Below are positions 1-8,224 of a stretch of 50,062 nt of DNA, one piece after another. Within the stretch, counting starts at the first letter, position 1. Every line of letters begins with the position of its first letter. This DNA is from Streptomyces diastatochromogenes (lineage in GTDB: Bacteria; Actinomycetota; Actinomycetes; Streptomycetales; Streptomycetaceae): the NCBI GenBank assembly GCA_001550305.1, contig LRTP01001212.1, positions 1-50,062 on the forward strand, written 5' to 3'. The notes below the pieces were generated by a model. It was not told the DNA's origin, made no database searches, and saw only the letters and a list, made by a program, of their open reading frames with translations. Position numbers and translations under genes: made by a program.

Positions 1-23
1 GCCGGGCGGTCGTACCGCCCGGC
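1..23 (-). terminator. Perfect hairpin, probable terminator of the Gln-rich gene
   Basis: Ten-base-pair perfect stem (1-10 with 14-23) and a 3-nt loop, lying 30 nt past the stop of the leftward Gln-rich gene. No T tract can be checked on the minus strand because the window ends here. It could also serve a gene outside the window. Confidence 0.6.
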
Positions 24-52
24 GCCCCTTCTCTCAGATCTCTCTCAGAGCG

Positions 53-640
53 TCACTTGTTCACGATGACGGCCTGTACGGCGCCGCTGTTGGCGTCGTA
101 GAGGCCGATGACCTGCTGCCCGTAGGCGAAGGCCTGCTGGACCTCGTCGTGGGTGACCTGGTTGGGGTTCACCAGGGGGCGCCAGGCGTTGTCGATGAAC
201 AGGTAGAGGATCGACGGCTGGCCCGGGAGCGGGGTGACCACGTCCCAGAAGTGCTGGGCGATCCCGCTCGTCAGGACCTGCGCCTGCTGCTGTTGCTGCT
301 GCCCGCCGAGCTGCTGGAGCAGCTGCTGGAACGGCTGCTGCTGCCCCATCTGCTGAAGCTGCTGCTGGAGGTGCTGCGGAATCTGCTGCTGCGGGATCAG
401 CGGTTGCGGGTTCTGGTGCAGCGGGTTCTGCTGCTGCGGGTTCTGGAGTTGCGGGTTCTGGAGTTGCGGGTTCTGCAGCTGGCCGAACGGCTGCTGCATC
501 TGCTGTCCGAACGCCATGGGCTGCTGCTGTCCGAACTGCTGGGGCGGCGCCGTGCTCGGTCCCTGCTGCCCCAGCTGGATGCCTTGCTGGATGCCCTGCT
601 GGTGTCCTTGCTGCTGACTCATCTGCGGGGTGGTGCTCAT
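53..640 (-). CDS. Gln-rich low-complexity protein with a C-terminal domain shared with the upstream subtilase
   Basis: 195 residues. Residues about 5-120 are Gln/Pro/Asn-rich low-complexity sequence, including tandem QLQNP-type units encoded by 15-bp repeats near 427-480. Residues about 145-195 form a compact folded-looking domain (LFIDNAWRPLVNP, then V-x-x-AF-x-x-G). The same pattern closes the subtilase encoded just upstream on the same strand (LFVAGDWRNLDNP, V-x-x-AF-x-x-G). The start is supported by GGAAGGTGG 8 nt before the ATG. There is no signal peptide or membrane segment. Only 60 bp separate the two genes, so they are probably one transcription unit. I do not recognise a named family. 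The shared domain suggests a partner or substrate relation with the protease, which is inference. Confidence 0.75.
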   Translation of the reverse strand: MSTTPQMSQQQGHQQGIQQGIQLGQQGPSTAPPQQFGQQQPMAFGQQMQQPFGQLQNPQLQNPQLQNPQQQNPLHQNPQPLIPQQQIPQHLQQQLQQMGQQQPFQQLLQQLGGQQQQQQAQVLTSGIAQHFWDVVTPLPGQPSILYLFIDNAWRPLVNPNQVTHDEVQQAFAYGQQVIGLYDANSGAVQAVIVNK

Positions 641-700
641 ACGGGTGCCACCTTCCGTGAATCATCGAATCGTTGACTTGCGGCTACGCCCTCGGAGACG

Positions 701-2458
701 TCAGCCCGTGACCACCAGGCCGACGATCTCGTCGTCCGAGAACCAGACACGTACGTCGGGCCGTCCGCCCGCGAAGGCGGAGTGCACCGCCTGACGGATC
801 TCGGGGGAGGGGTTGTCGAGGTTGCGCCAGTCGCCGGCCACGAACAGCCGGAGCCTGGGCGGGAGTTCGCGCGGGTACGGCAGCAGCTCGTCCCAGTACC
901 GTTCGGCCTGGCCCGAGCCGACCGCCTCCGGCAGCAGACGGGTGACCGCCGCCTTGATGTCCGGCCGGTTGCCGATCCGCTGGGAGGCGGGCCGGCCCGG
1001 CGCGTCCTGCTGCGGGGAGCCGGTGGCCCGCAGCACCGCGCGGGCACGCTCCGGGGACATCGGTTCCTGGGCCGCCGCCTTGAGCATGCCCTGCAGCGCG
1101 GCCAGGGCGCCGACCACCACCGGGGAGGCGGAGGAGGTCCCGGAGAACGTGTCCGTGTACCAGCCGATCTCCTCGGCACCGCCCTGCAGGTCGCCGGGCC
1201 GGTCCCAGAAGCCGCCGGTGGTCGTGACCTCGCGCCCCCAGCCCTGCGCGTCCACCCGCGCCCCGTAGTTGGAGAAGGCGAGGCGGGAGCGGTCCGGGCC
1301 GTGGTCGCGGCCGTGCGTGCCGGGCGGTGGTGCGCCCGCGCCGACCAGCACCGCGCCCGAGGACGGGTTGGCGGGGTTGAAGGGGTTGCGCCACCACGCG
1401 GGGAACTCGGCGGGGCGCCGCTCGTACACCGCGTCGTCGAGCGACTCGGCGCCGTTGCCCGCGGCCGCCACGACGAGCACCCCCTTGGCGGTCGCGTACC
1501 GGATGGCCGCGAAGTTGTCGGGCCACCACTCGATCGGGATGTAACCCTGCTGGTCGTCGCGCTCCTCGAAGTCGAACCGCGGCCCTGGGGCGTGCAGTTC
1601 GACCAGGATGATGTCGCCGGGGCCCAGCCGGTCGGCCGCCGCGTGGATCGCGGCCGCAGTGCCCATGCCCTGGAACGACGCGGCCGCGGTCACCGCGTCC
1701 GGCGCGATGCCGGTGATGCCGCGCTCGTCGCGGTCGCCGCCGATCACCCCGATGACGGCGGTGCCGTGGTTGCGCCAGGCGAGGTCCGTCAGCGGGGTGC
1801 CGACGACCACGCCCGCGAGCTTCGCGGCCAGGTCCTCGTGGCCCAGCTGCCACGCCCCCTCCACATCGATCACCGTCACGCCCTGGCCCGTACCGCCCGG
1901 CCGCTGCCAGGCCCAGTGGGCGTCGATGCCCTCGGGCGCCGGCCGCAGATAGCCCTGGCGGCTGGTGAAGTCCGGGGTGACGGGCGCCCCCTCCTTCGTC
2001 CGTCGGCCGTCGTCCGAGCTCGCCGAGCCGTTCGTGCTCCGCCCGACCGACCCCACCGAGGCGGGGACGGCGCCGGGCTTCACGTACGCCGTGTCGATCT
2101 CCGGCAGCGCGGCGATCCGTGAACGCAGCTCCTGGGCGCGGCTCTCGACGCCGCGCACCCGGTAGAAGAGCGCGAGGTCGCTTCCGCCCCCGCCGTCCGC
2201 CACCTCGGACTGCCGCAGTCGTTCCTCACTGCCGAACAGCGGCTCCAGGGCGAGCTGTTCGTCACTGAGGAACATGTTGAGGGCCGACACGTCCGAGCCC
2301 GCCGCCGAACGGACGCCCTCGGCCCCGGCGCGCAGCCGGGCCTCGGGGCGTGCGACGACGATCAGCTCCTGCTCGGCTCCCCGGTAGGTGAACCCCGCTC
2401 CGTCGGGTCCCGGCCCGGCCGTTCCCGGGCCCTGCGTCGGCTGTACCTGGTCGGTCAT
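701..2458 (-). CDS. Subtilase-family (S8) serine protease, no signal peptide
   Basis: 585 residues. The catalytic triad is visible: Asp198 in TVIDVEGAW, His231 in NHGTAVIG, Ser442 in SGTSSASP. The oxyanion Asn335 is in AAGNG. Residues about 25-130 look like an N-terminal prodomain. About 536-585 is a C-terminal domain with WRNLDNP and AF-x-x-G that recurs in the neighbouring Gln-rich protein. The start chosen is the ATG preceded by GAGAGGAG; a longer reading frame to 2614 has no ribosome site and odd composition. No hydrophobic signal is seen at the N-terminus, so the enzyme may act inside the cell or leave by another route. The protease assignment is firm; the substrate is unknown. Confidence 0.92.
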   Translation of the reverse strand: MTDQVQPTQGPGTAGPGPDGAGFTYRGAEQELIVVARPEARLRAGAEGVRSAAGSDVSALNMFLSDEQLALEPLFGSEERLRQSEVADGGGGSDLALFYRVRGVESRAQELRSRIAALPEIDTAYVKPGAVPASVGSVGRSTNGSASSDDGRRTKEGAPVTPDFTSRQGYLRPAPEGIDAHWAWQRPGGTGQGVTVIDVEGAWQLGHEDLAAKLAGVVVGTPLTDLAWRNHGTAVIGVIGGDRDERGITGIAPDAVTAAASFQGMGTAAAIHAAADRLGPGDIILVELHAPGPRFDFEERDDQQGYIPIEWWPDNFAAIRYATAKGVLVVAAAGNGAESLDDAVYERRPAEFPAWWRNPFNPANPSSGAVLVGAGAPPPGTHGRDHGPDRSRLAFSNYGARVDAQGWGREVTTTGGFWDRPGDLQGGAEEIGWYTDTFSGTSSASPVVVGALAALQGMLKAAAQEPMSPERARAVLRATGSPQQDAPGRPASQRIGNRPDIKAAVTRLLPEAVGSGQAERYWDELLPYPRELPPRLRLFVAGDWRNLDNPSPEIRQAVHSAFAGGRPDVRVWFSDDEIVGLVVTG

Positions 2459-2743
2459 CGCGTACCGCTCCTCTCGGTTCGGTTCTGCGGGTGTTGCCAA
2501 GTCCCGTCCCCGGGCCGCGCCTTCGGGGCACAACCTGGCACGCCGACGGCGACTCGTCCACCCCGGCTTCGTCAACTCGGTTTGAAAACAAGTTGAATGG
2601 GGAAACCTGTGCAATCCGTCCTGAAACAGATGTCACGCAGCAAACCGGCCAAAGGCTGCGGAGTCAGGGGTCATGTGGTGGGGTGGCAGGGACAGTTGAT
2701 CGCTGGACCGGTCAACTCCCGGTCCCGCCCGGAAGGACGCACC

Positions 2744-3718
2744 GTGACATCCACGCACCGTTCGTTCCCAGGCCGTCTCAGCCGCCGAGGACTGCTCACC
2801 GCCGGTGCCGCGACCGCCGGCGCCGCGCTCGCCGGGTCCTCGGCCGGCCCGGCCTGGGCAGCGGAGACCTCGTTACCCGCCGTGATCCATCTGCCGAACG
2901 GCATCCGCCCGGAGGGCATCACCATCGGCGGTGGCCCGTACGCCTACCTCGGATCCATCGCCGACGGTTCGGTCTACCGCGCCGATCTGCGCACCGGACA
3001 GGGCCGGACCATCGCCCCGGGTCCGGGAACGGCGGCGGCCGGGCTCAAACTCGACGGCAGGGGGCGGCTGTTCATCGCCACGGTCGGTACGGGCGCCCGC
3101 GTGGTGGACGCCCGTACCGGCGCCGAACTCGCGTCGTACGTCCTCGCCACGGAGTCCGAGACCTTCGCCAACGACGTGGTCCTGACCCCCCGCGCGGTCT
3201 GGTTCACGGACTCCTACCAGCCCACGCTGTACGCGCTGCCACTCGGCCCGGGCGGCGCCCTGCCGGCCGCGGCCGACGTCGTACGGCTCCCCCTGAGCGG
3301 CGACTGGAGCCAGGTGCCCGGCGCCACGATCAACGCCAACGGGATCACACGGACCCCGGACGGTGCCGCCCTGCTCGTCGTGCAGACCGGGGCCGGCGGC
3401 CTGCACCGGGTCGACCCGAGGACCGGAGTCACCCGGCTCGTCGACCTCGGCGACGCGGCGCCCCTCGTCAACGGCGACGGGCTGCTGCTCACCGGCCGGA
3501 CGCTGTACGTGGTGCAGAACATGCAGAACGCGATCGACGTCTTCCGGCTCTCGCCCGACGGGCGCAGCGGCGTCTTCCGGCGCCGCCTCGCCGACCCGGA
3601 CCTCGACGTGCCGACCACCGTGGCCGCGTACGGGGACCGCCTGTACCTGCCCAACGCCCGGTTCACGACCACGCCGACGCCGGACACCCCGTACGACGTG
3701 ATCGCCGTCGCACGCTGA
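2744..3718 (+). CDS. Tat-exported SMP-30/gluconolactonase-like beta-propeller protein
   Basis: 324 residues from a GTG preceded by GGAAGGAC. The N-terminus carries a twin-arginine signal (SRRGLLTAG) followed by an Ala-rich hydrophobic stretch and a likely cleavage site at AWA-AE near residue 42. The mature part has repeated blades typical of six-bladed propellers of the SMP-30/NHL/strictosidine-synthase group: HLPNGIRPEGI, ANGITRTPDG, VNGDGLLLTG, VVQNMQNAIDVF. This fold covers lactonases and sugar-binding proteins, so the exact reaction is open. It is transcribed divergently from the subtilase and ends at a strong terminator. Confidence 0.85.
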   Translation: MTSTHRSFPGRLSRRGLLTAGAATAGAALAGSSAGPAWAAETSLPAVIHLPNGIRPEGITIGGGPYAYLGSIADGSVYRADLRTGQGRTIAPGPGTAAAGLKLDGRGRLFIATVGTGARVVDARTGAELASYVLATESETFANDVVLTPRAVWFTDSYQPTLYALPLGPGGALPAAADVVRLPLSGDWSQVPGATINANGITRTPDGAALLVVQTGAGGLHRVDPRTGVTRLVDLGDAAPLVNGDGLLLTGRTLYVVQNMQNAIDVFRLSPDGRSGVFRRRLADPDLDVPTTVAAYGDRLYLPNARFTTTPTPDTPYDVIAVAR

Positions 3719-3748
3719 CGCGTGGAGACCGCGGGGCGCTGAACGCTG

Positions 3749-3779
3749 AGGGGCGGTGCGCCAGACGCGCACCGCCCCT
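3749..3779 (+). terminator. Strong hairpin terminator after the beta-propeller gene
   Basis: Perfect 12-bp stem (3749-3760 with 3768-3779), 7-nt loop, followed by TTCC. It sits between the convergent propeller and PAC2 genes and can serve both. Confidence 0.85.
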
Positions 3780-3817
3780 TCCGTCGGCCCGGCTTCCGCC
3801 CGGCCCGATCCGTCCGC

Positions 3818-4813
3818 TCAGTCCTCCGGGGAGTCCTCGTCCTCGGTGCCGGTCTCCGGCCGCGGGGGCTTGGGAGGCTTCGGACGACCGCCGGGGTTGT
3901 CCCGCAGATACGAGGAGCTGTCGCTGCCGTCGGCCGTGGCATGTCCGCCGGGGGCCGGGCCCGCAGGACCGCCGCCGTCCCGCCGCCGCAGATAGCGCTC
4001 GAACTCGCGTGCGATCGCCTCGCCCGACGCCTCCGGCAGCTCCGCGGTGTCCCGGGCCTCCTCCAGCGTCTGCACGTACTCGGCGACCTCGCTGTCCTCG
4101 GCGGCCAGCTGGTCCACGCCCAGCTGCCAGGCGCGCGCGTCCTCGGGCAGTTCGCCCAGCGGGATCCGCAGGTCGATCAGGTCCTCCAGGCGGTTGAGGA
4201 GCGCCAGCGTCGCCTTCGGGTTCGGCGGCTGCGACACATAGTGCGGTACGGCCGCCCACAGTGACACCGCCGGTACGCCCGCGTGCGTGCACGCCTCCTG
4301 GAGGATGCCGACGATGCCCGTGGGGCCCTCGTACTTGGTCTCCTCCAGGTCCATCGTGCGGGCCAGGTCCGGGTCGGAGGTGACCCCGCTCACCGGCACC
4401 GGACGTGTGTGCGGGGTGTCACCGAGCAGTGCGCCCAGGATCACCACCAGCTCCACACCCAGCTCGTGCGCGAAGCCGAGCAGCTCGTTGCAGAACGAGC
4501 GCCACCGCATCGACGGCTCGATCCCCCGGACCAGCACGAGGTCGCGCGGCTTCTCGCCGCCGACCCGGACCACCGACAGGCGCGTGGTCGGCCAGGTGAT
4601 CTTGCGGACCCCGCCGTCCAGCCACACCGTGGGGCGGTTCACCTGGAAGTCGTAGTAGTCCTCGGCGTCCAGCGCCGCGAACACCTCGCCCTTCCACTCC
4701 TTGTCGAGATGCGCGACCGCGGTGGAGGCGGCGTCGCCGGCGTCGTTCCAGCCCTCGAACGCGGCCACCATGACCGGGTCGATCAGCTCGGGAACCCCCT
4801 CGAGCTCGATCAC
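3818..4813 (-). CDS. PAC2-family protein (proteasome-assembly-chaperone-like fold)
   Basis: 331 residues from a GTG with GAAGGAGG upstream. The N-terminus (MIELEGVPELIDPVMVAAFE, then GWNDAGDAAS) and the central VVILGALLGDTPHTRP and PTGIVGILQEAC blocks are typical of the bacterial PAC2 family, distantly related to eukaryotic 20S assembly chaperones. The C-terminal 50 residues are acidic and Pro-rich, probably disordered. From memory, a PAC2 protein also lies near metH in mycobacteria. A role in proteasome assembly in actinobacteria is not established; bacterial PAC2 proteins are functionally obscure. GntR-type gene upstream on the same strand, 171 bp away. Confidence 0.88.
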   Translation of the reverse strand: MIELEGVPELIDPVMVAAFEGWNDAGDAASTAVAHLDKEWKGEVFAALDAEDYYDFQVNRPTVWLDGGVRKITWPTTRLSVVRVGGEKPRDLVLVRGIEPSMRWRSFCNELLGFAHELGVELVVILGALLGDTPHTRPVPVSGVTSDPDLARTMDLEETKYEGPTGIVGILQEACTHAGVPAVSLWAAVPHYVSQPPNPKATLALLNRLEDLIDLRIPLGELPEDARAWQLGVDQLAAEDSEVAEYVQTLEEARDTAELPEASGEAIAREFERYLRRRDGGGPAGPAPGGHATADGSDSSSYLRDNPGGRPKPPKPPRPETGTEDEDSPED

Positions 4814-4984
4814 CCAGCGCCTCCTTCCGACGTGCCCCTTACGTACGCCCCAACCTTACGGCGTGCCAAGGGGGCCTCCGCAGCCCCCTTGCACGGGGGA
4901 GTGAACGGATCACTGCCCCGCCGAGGGGCCGGAAACACGCGTGATCGCCACCATGAACCACCCCCCGAGTCATCCGAGCTGTTT

Positions 4985-5656
4985 CTACAGGGTGCTGCGC
5001 AGCCACTGCTCCACGCTCGCGATGTGCACCGTCGCCCACGAGCGGGCCGCCTCCGCGTCGCGGTCCCGCAGGGCGGACAGGATCGCCCGGTGCTCGTGCA
5101 GGGTGCGGCTGACCGCGTCCTCCTGGGTGAGACCGCGCCAGATCCGGGCCCGGGTGGTGGGCCCCGAGAGGCCGTCCAGCAGTGAGCACAGGACCGAGTT
5201 CCCGGAGCTCTGCACGATGCCCCGGTGGAACTCCAGGTCGCAGGCGACGAGTTCCTCCACCGAGGGGGCGGCGCCCAGCGCGTCCAGCTGGGAGGTCAGG
5301 GCGTGCAGTTGCTGCTCGCTGATCCTCGATGCGGCCATCGCCGTCGCGGCGGGCTCCAGGATCCGGCGCACGGCGAGGAACTCGAGCACCGTGTCGTCCC
5401 GGTGGAAGTCGACGACGAAGCTCAGCGCCTCCAGGAGGAGCTGGGGGTCCAGGCTGGTGACGTACGTGCCGTCGCCCTGCCGTACGTCCAGGATGCGGAT
5501 CAGCGAGAGCGCGCGCACCGCCTCCCGCAGGGAGTTCCGGGACAGGCCGAGGTCGGCGGCGAGCTCGCTCTCCTTGGGAAGCCGGTCGCCGGGGCGCAGC
5601 GTGCCGGAGACGATCATGCCCTTGATCTTCTCGATCGCCTCATCGGTGACTGCCAT
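4985..5656 (-). CDS. FadR-subfamily GntR transcriptional regulator
   Basis: 223 residues. The N-terminal winged helix-turn-helix (LRPGDRLPKESELAADLGLS, then RNSLREAVRAL) is the classic GntR signature. The C-terminal half is the all-helical FCD ligand domain: LEFLAVRRILEP, then D-x-x-FHRGIVQSSGN and LHEHRAILSALRDRD. The start is the ATG with GGGAGG 6 nt upstream, not the ATG 18 nt further out. It is divergent from mtnA with a 150-bp intergenic stretch holding an inverted repeat. Control of mtnA is possible but unproven; FCD regulators usually bind small carboxylates or sugar acids. Confidence 0.9.
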   Translation of the reverse strand: MAVTDEAIEKIKGMIVSGTLRPGDRLPKESELAADLGLSRNSLREAVRALSLIRILDVRQGDGTYVTSLDPQLLLEALSFVVDFHRDDTVLEFLAVRRILEPAATAMAASRISEQQLHALTSQLDALGAAPSVEELVACDLEFHRGIVQSSGNSVLCSLLDGLSGPTTRARIWRGLTQEDAVSRTLHEHRAILSALRDRDAEAARSWATVHIASVEQWLRSTL

Positions 5657-5676
5657 GGCCGACCTCCCTGTCACTC

Positions 5677-5697
5677 CGGATGTCGCTGAGTCATCCG
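5677..5697. promoter_or_regulatory. Inverted repeat between the GntR gene and mtnA, candidate operator
   Basis: CGGATG, 9 nt, CATCCG, lying 20 bp upstream of the GntR start. Placement suits autoregulation by the GntR protein. It does not match the TGGTnnnACCA-type FadR consensus, so the assignment is tentative. Confidence 0.35.
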
Positions 5698-5806
5698 ATG
5701 TCTTGGGCCATTATGTGGGGTCACCAGGCCGAACGGACAGAAACGTCGGCGTTTCCCGGGCTCCTGTACGGTGTCGCGGACGTTCGGAACATCAGGAGTG
5801 CCCGCC

Positions 5807-6838
5807 ATGCCCCAGGAACTGCGCGCCGTCGACTGGACCGGAAGCAGCCTCGCGCTCATCGATCAGACGGTCCTGCCGCACCGCACCGAGACCCGCGAGA
5901 TCCGTGATGTGGACGGGCTGGTGGACGCCATCCAGCGGCTCGTCGTGCGGGGCGCGCCGGCGATCGGGGCGGCGGGGGCGTACGGGGTGGCGCTCGCGCT
6001 GTTGCAGGGCGAGCGCGAGGGCTGGTCGGCCGAGGAGACGCGGGCGGCCGTGGCCCGCGTCCGTGCGGCGCGCCCGACCGCGGTGAACCTCATGGTGTGC
6101 GTCGACCGGGTGATGGCCCGCTTCGGCGAGGGACTGGACGCGGTCCTCGCGGAGGCCGCGGCCGTCCAGCGCGAGGACGTCGAGGCGAACCGGGCGATGG
6201 GGGCGTACGGCGCGGACTGGCTGCTCAAGAAGGTCGGGGTGGACCGGCCGCTGCGGGTGCTCACGCACTGCAACACCGGTGCGCTCGCCACCGCCGGCTG
6301 GGGCACGGCGCTCGGCGTCATCCGTGAACTGCACGCGCGCGGCCTGGTCGAGGTCGTCTACGCCGACGAGACGCGTCCCCTCCTCCAGGGCTCCCGCCTC
6401 ACCGCCTGGGAACTCGTCCAGGAGGGCATACCGCACTACGTCCAGGCCGACGGCGCCGCCGCGGGAACGATTCTGAGGGGCGAGGTCGACGCGGCGGTCG
6501 TCGGCGCCGATCGCATCGCCGCCAACGGCGACACGGCCAACAAGGTGGGCACGGTCGGGATCGCCCTCGCCTGCGCGGACGCCGGAATACCGTTCCTGGT
6601 GGCCGCCCCCACCACGACGGTCGACCTGACCACGGCCAGGGGCGCCGACATCCACATCGAACTCCGCGGCGAGGACGAGGTACTGGAGTGGTCGGGCGTA
6701 CGAACGGCGCCGGCGGAGTCCCGAGGCCACAACCCGGCCTTCGACGTCACCCCGGGCCGCCTGGTGACGGGCCTGGTGACCGAACGCGGGGTGCTGGAGA
6801 TATCGGCGGGCGAACTCCCGGCCCACCACCTGCGCTAG
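5807..6838 (+). CDS. mtnA: S-methyl-5-thioribose-1-phosphate isomerase
   Basis: 343 residues. It converts methylthioribose-1-phosphate to methylthioribulose-1-phosphate in the methionine salvage pathway. Family hallmarks are visible: VRGAPAIGAAGAYGVAL, RPTAVNLM, THCNTGALATAG with catalytic Cys155, ADETRPLLQGSRLTAWEL, and GADRIAANGDTANKVGT with catalytic Asp235. The Cys and Asp spacing agrees with the eIF2B-like MtnA enzymes and not the regulatory subunits. Start ATG with AGGAG 9 nt upstream; the longer frame from 5771 lacks a site. It converges with mtnB, so the salvage genes form two facing units; mtnK lies 6 kb downstream. Confidence 0.95.
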   Translation: MPQELRAVDWTGSSLALIDQTVLPHRTETREIRDVDGLVDAIQRLVVRGAPAIGAAGAYGVALALLQGEREGWSAEETRAAVARVRAARPTAVNLMVCVDRVMARFGEGLDAVLAEAAAVQREDVEANRAMGAYGADWLLKKVGVDRPLRVLTHCNTGALATAGWGTALGVIRELHARGLVEVVYADETRPLLQGSRLTAWELVQEGIPHYVQADGAAAGTILRGEVDAAVVGADRIAANGDTANKVGTVGIALACADAGIPFLVAAPTTTVDLTTARGADIHIELRGEDEVLEWSGVRTAPAESRGHNPAFDVTPGRLVTGLVTERGVLEISAGELPAHHLR

Positions 6839-6873
6839 TCGGCGGGGGGCGGACTCACACGGTGCTCTCATCC

Positions 6874-6889
6874 CGGGTGGGTCCACCCG
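6874..6889. terminator. Short hairpin between convergent mtnA and mtnB
   Basis: CGGGTG stem with CACCCG around a 4-nt loop, inside the 61-bp gap between the two stops. It is short, with no T run, and plausible as a bidirectional terminator. Confidence 0.5.
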
Positions 6890-6899
6890 CCGCAGTGAC

Positions 6900-7508
6900 T
6901 CAGCGGCCCGTCAGTTCCAACTCCAGCAGCCACTCCACCACTTCGGTGTGATGGCGGGCCCGGCGCGGGTCCGTGCCCCAGACGTACAACCCGTGGCCTG
7001 CCACGACGACCGCCGGCATGCGGGGGTCGCGGGCCGCTTCCAGGCGGTCGCCCAGGACCTTCATGTCCTGGCTGTTGGCGATGACGGGGAGGGTGACCTC
7101 GACGTCGTGGGCGGGCAGGCCGACGCCCTTGAGCATCTCCAGGTCCCGGAACACGATGCCCCCGGGCTCCCGGCGCCCCATCGCCACGGACGCGACCGTG
7201 TGGACGTGGACGACGGCCCCCGCACCCGTGAGCGCGGCCACGCGCGCGTGCAGTTCGGCCTCCGCCGAGGGCTTCCCGCCCGCGACCGCCGCACCCGCGC
7301 CGTCCACCAGCACCACGTCGTCGGGCGTGAGTTCGCCCTTGTCGTGCCCGCTCGCGGTGACGGCGAGCCGCAGCGGGTCCCGGCTCAGGACGACGGACAG
7401 GTTGCCGGACGTGCCGCGCATCCAGCCGAAGGAGGCGAAGCGGGCCGACTCGGCGGCCAGGACCGCGCCCGCCTCCTTGAGGTCGAGGGCCGGCGTCTCG
7501 GCGGTCAT
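6900..7508 (-). CDS. mtnB: Methylthioribulose-1-phosphate dehydratase
   Basis: 202 residues. A class II aldolase-fold zinc enzyme that dehydrates methylthioribulose-1-phosphate to the diketo sugar phosphate. Seen: GTSGNLSV, TASGHDKGELTPDD, the HVH zinc ligands at 101-103, the loop KGVGLPAHDVEVTLPVIANS that separates MtnB from ribulose-phosphate epimerases, and AGHGLYVWG with a third His at 172. The ATG overlaps the mtnC stop by 4 nt (ATGA), so the two are translationally coupled. It is the last gene of mtnD-mtnC-mtnB. Confidence 0.95.
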   Translation of the reverse strand: MTAETPALDLKEAGAVLAAESARFASFGWMRGTSGNLSVVLSRDPLRLAVTASGHDKGELTPDDVVLVDGAGAAVAGGKPSAEAELHARVAALTGAGAVVHVHTVASVAMGRREPGGIVFRDLEMLKGVGLPAHDVEVTLPVIANSQDMKVLGDRLEAARDPRMPAVVVAGHGLYVWGTDPRRARHHTEVVEWLLELELTGR

Positions 7509-8224
7509 GTGGTGCTCCTCGTGATGGTGATCTCGTCGAACGTCCCCGCCTGCGGGTGATCGCCGACGCCCTGCTCGTAGTACGGCTCCCCGGGGCGGCG
7601 TACCCCCACGGTCCGCCATCCGGCCGCCCGCGCCGCGTCCAGCTCGCCCGGCCGGTCGGAGAGGAAGAGCAGCCGGTCGGGCGCGGTGCCCAGCGCCGCC
7701 GCGATCGTCTCGTACGACGCCGGCTCCTGCTTGGGCCCCGCGTTCTCCGTGTCGTACAACCCCTCGACGAGCGGCAGGAGATCGCCTTCGGGGCTGGACC
7801 GGAACCACGCCCGCTGCGCCGCCACGGACCCCGACGAGTACACGTGCAGCCGTACGCCCGCCGCGTGCCAGGCGCGCAGCGCCGGGACGACGTCCTCGTA
7901 GAAGTGCGAGACGAGGTCGCCGCGCGCGAAGCCCTCGGACCAGATGATGCCCTGGAGCGTCTTGAGCGGGGTGGCCTTGCGGTCCTCGTCGAGCCAGCCG
8001 TTCAGGGCCTTCTCGACGCGGGCGGCGTCCGCGTCGGGCTCCGCGATCAACTCCCGCACCTGCGCGGTCGCCCGTGCCACCGCCGGATCGCCGCTCCGCT
8101 CCGAGAGCAGTGCTCCGAATCGAGAGCGGGAGTACGGGTACAGCACGTCCACGACGAACCCCGTGGCGCTCGTGGTGCCCTCGATGTCGAGCACCACGGC
8201 GTCCACGTCGAACCGGAGCGTCAC
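7505..8224 (-). CDS. mtnC: Acireductone synthase (2,3-diketo-5-methylthiopentyl-1-phosphate enolase-phosphatase)
   Basis: 239 residues from a GTG that overlaps the mtnD stop. HAD-superfamily motif I is DIEGTT (Asp13, Glu15), the form typical of the bifunctional enolase-phosphatase E1. Further HAD motifs: VYSSGSVAAQ (motif II Ser), the Lys in GPKQEPASYETIA (motif III), and LFLSDRPGELDAARAAGW (motif IV). It carries out enolisation and dephosphorylation to give the acireductone used by MtnD. The length is normal for the family. Confidence 0.95.
   Translation of the reverse strand: MTLRFDVDAVVLDIEGTTSATGFVVDVLYPYSRSRFGALLSERSGDPAVARATAQVRELIAEPDADAARVEKALNGWLDEDRKATPLKTLQGIIWSEGFARGDLVSHFYEDVVPALRAWHAAGVRLHVYSSGSVAAQRAWFRSSPEGDLLPLVEGLYDTENAGPKQEPASYETIAAALGTAPDRLLFLSDRPGELDAARAAGWRTVGVRRPGEPYYEQGVGDHPQAGTFDEITITRSTT

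Noticed and set aside
2459..2614. 52-residue N-terminal extension of the subtilase
   Set aside because: No ribosome site, Arg-rich composition, and the downstream ATG has a strong GAGAGGAG.
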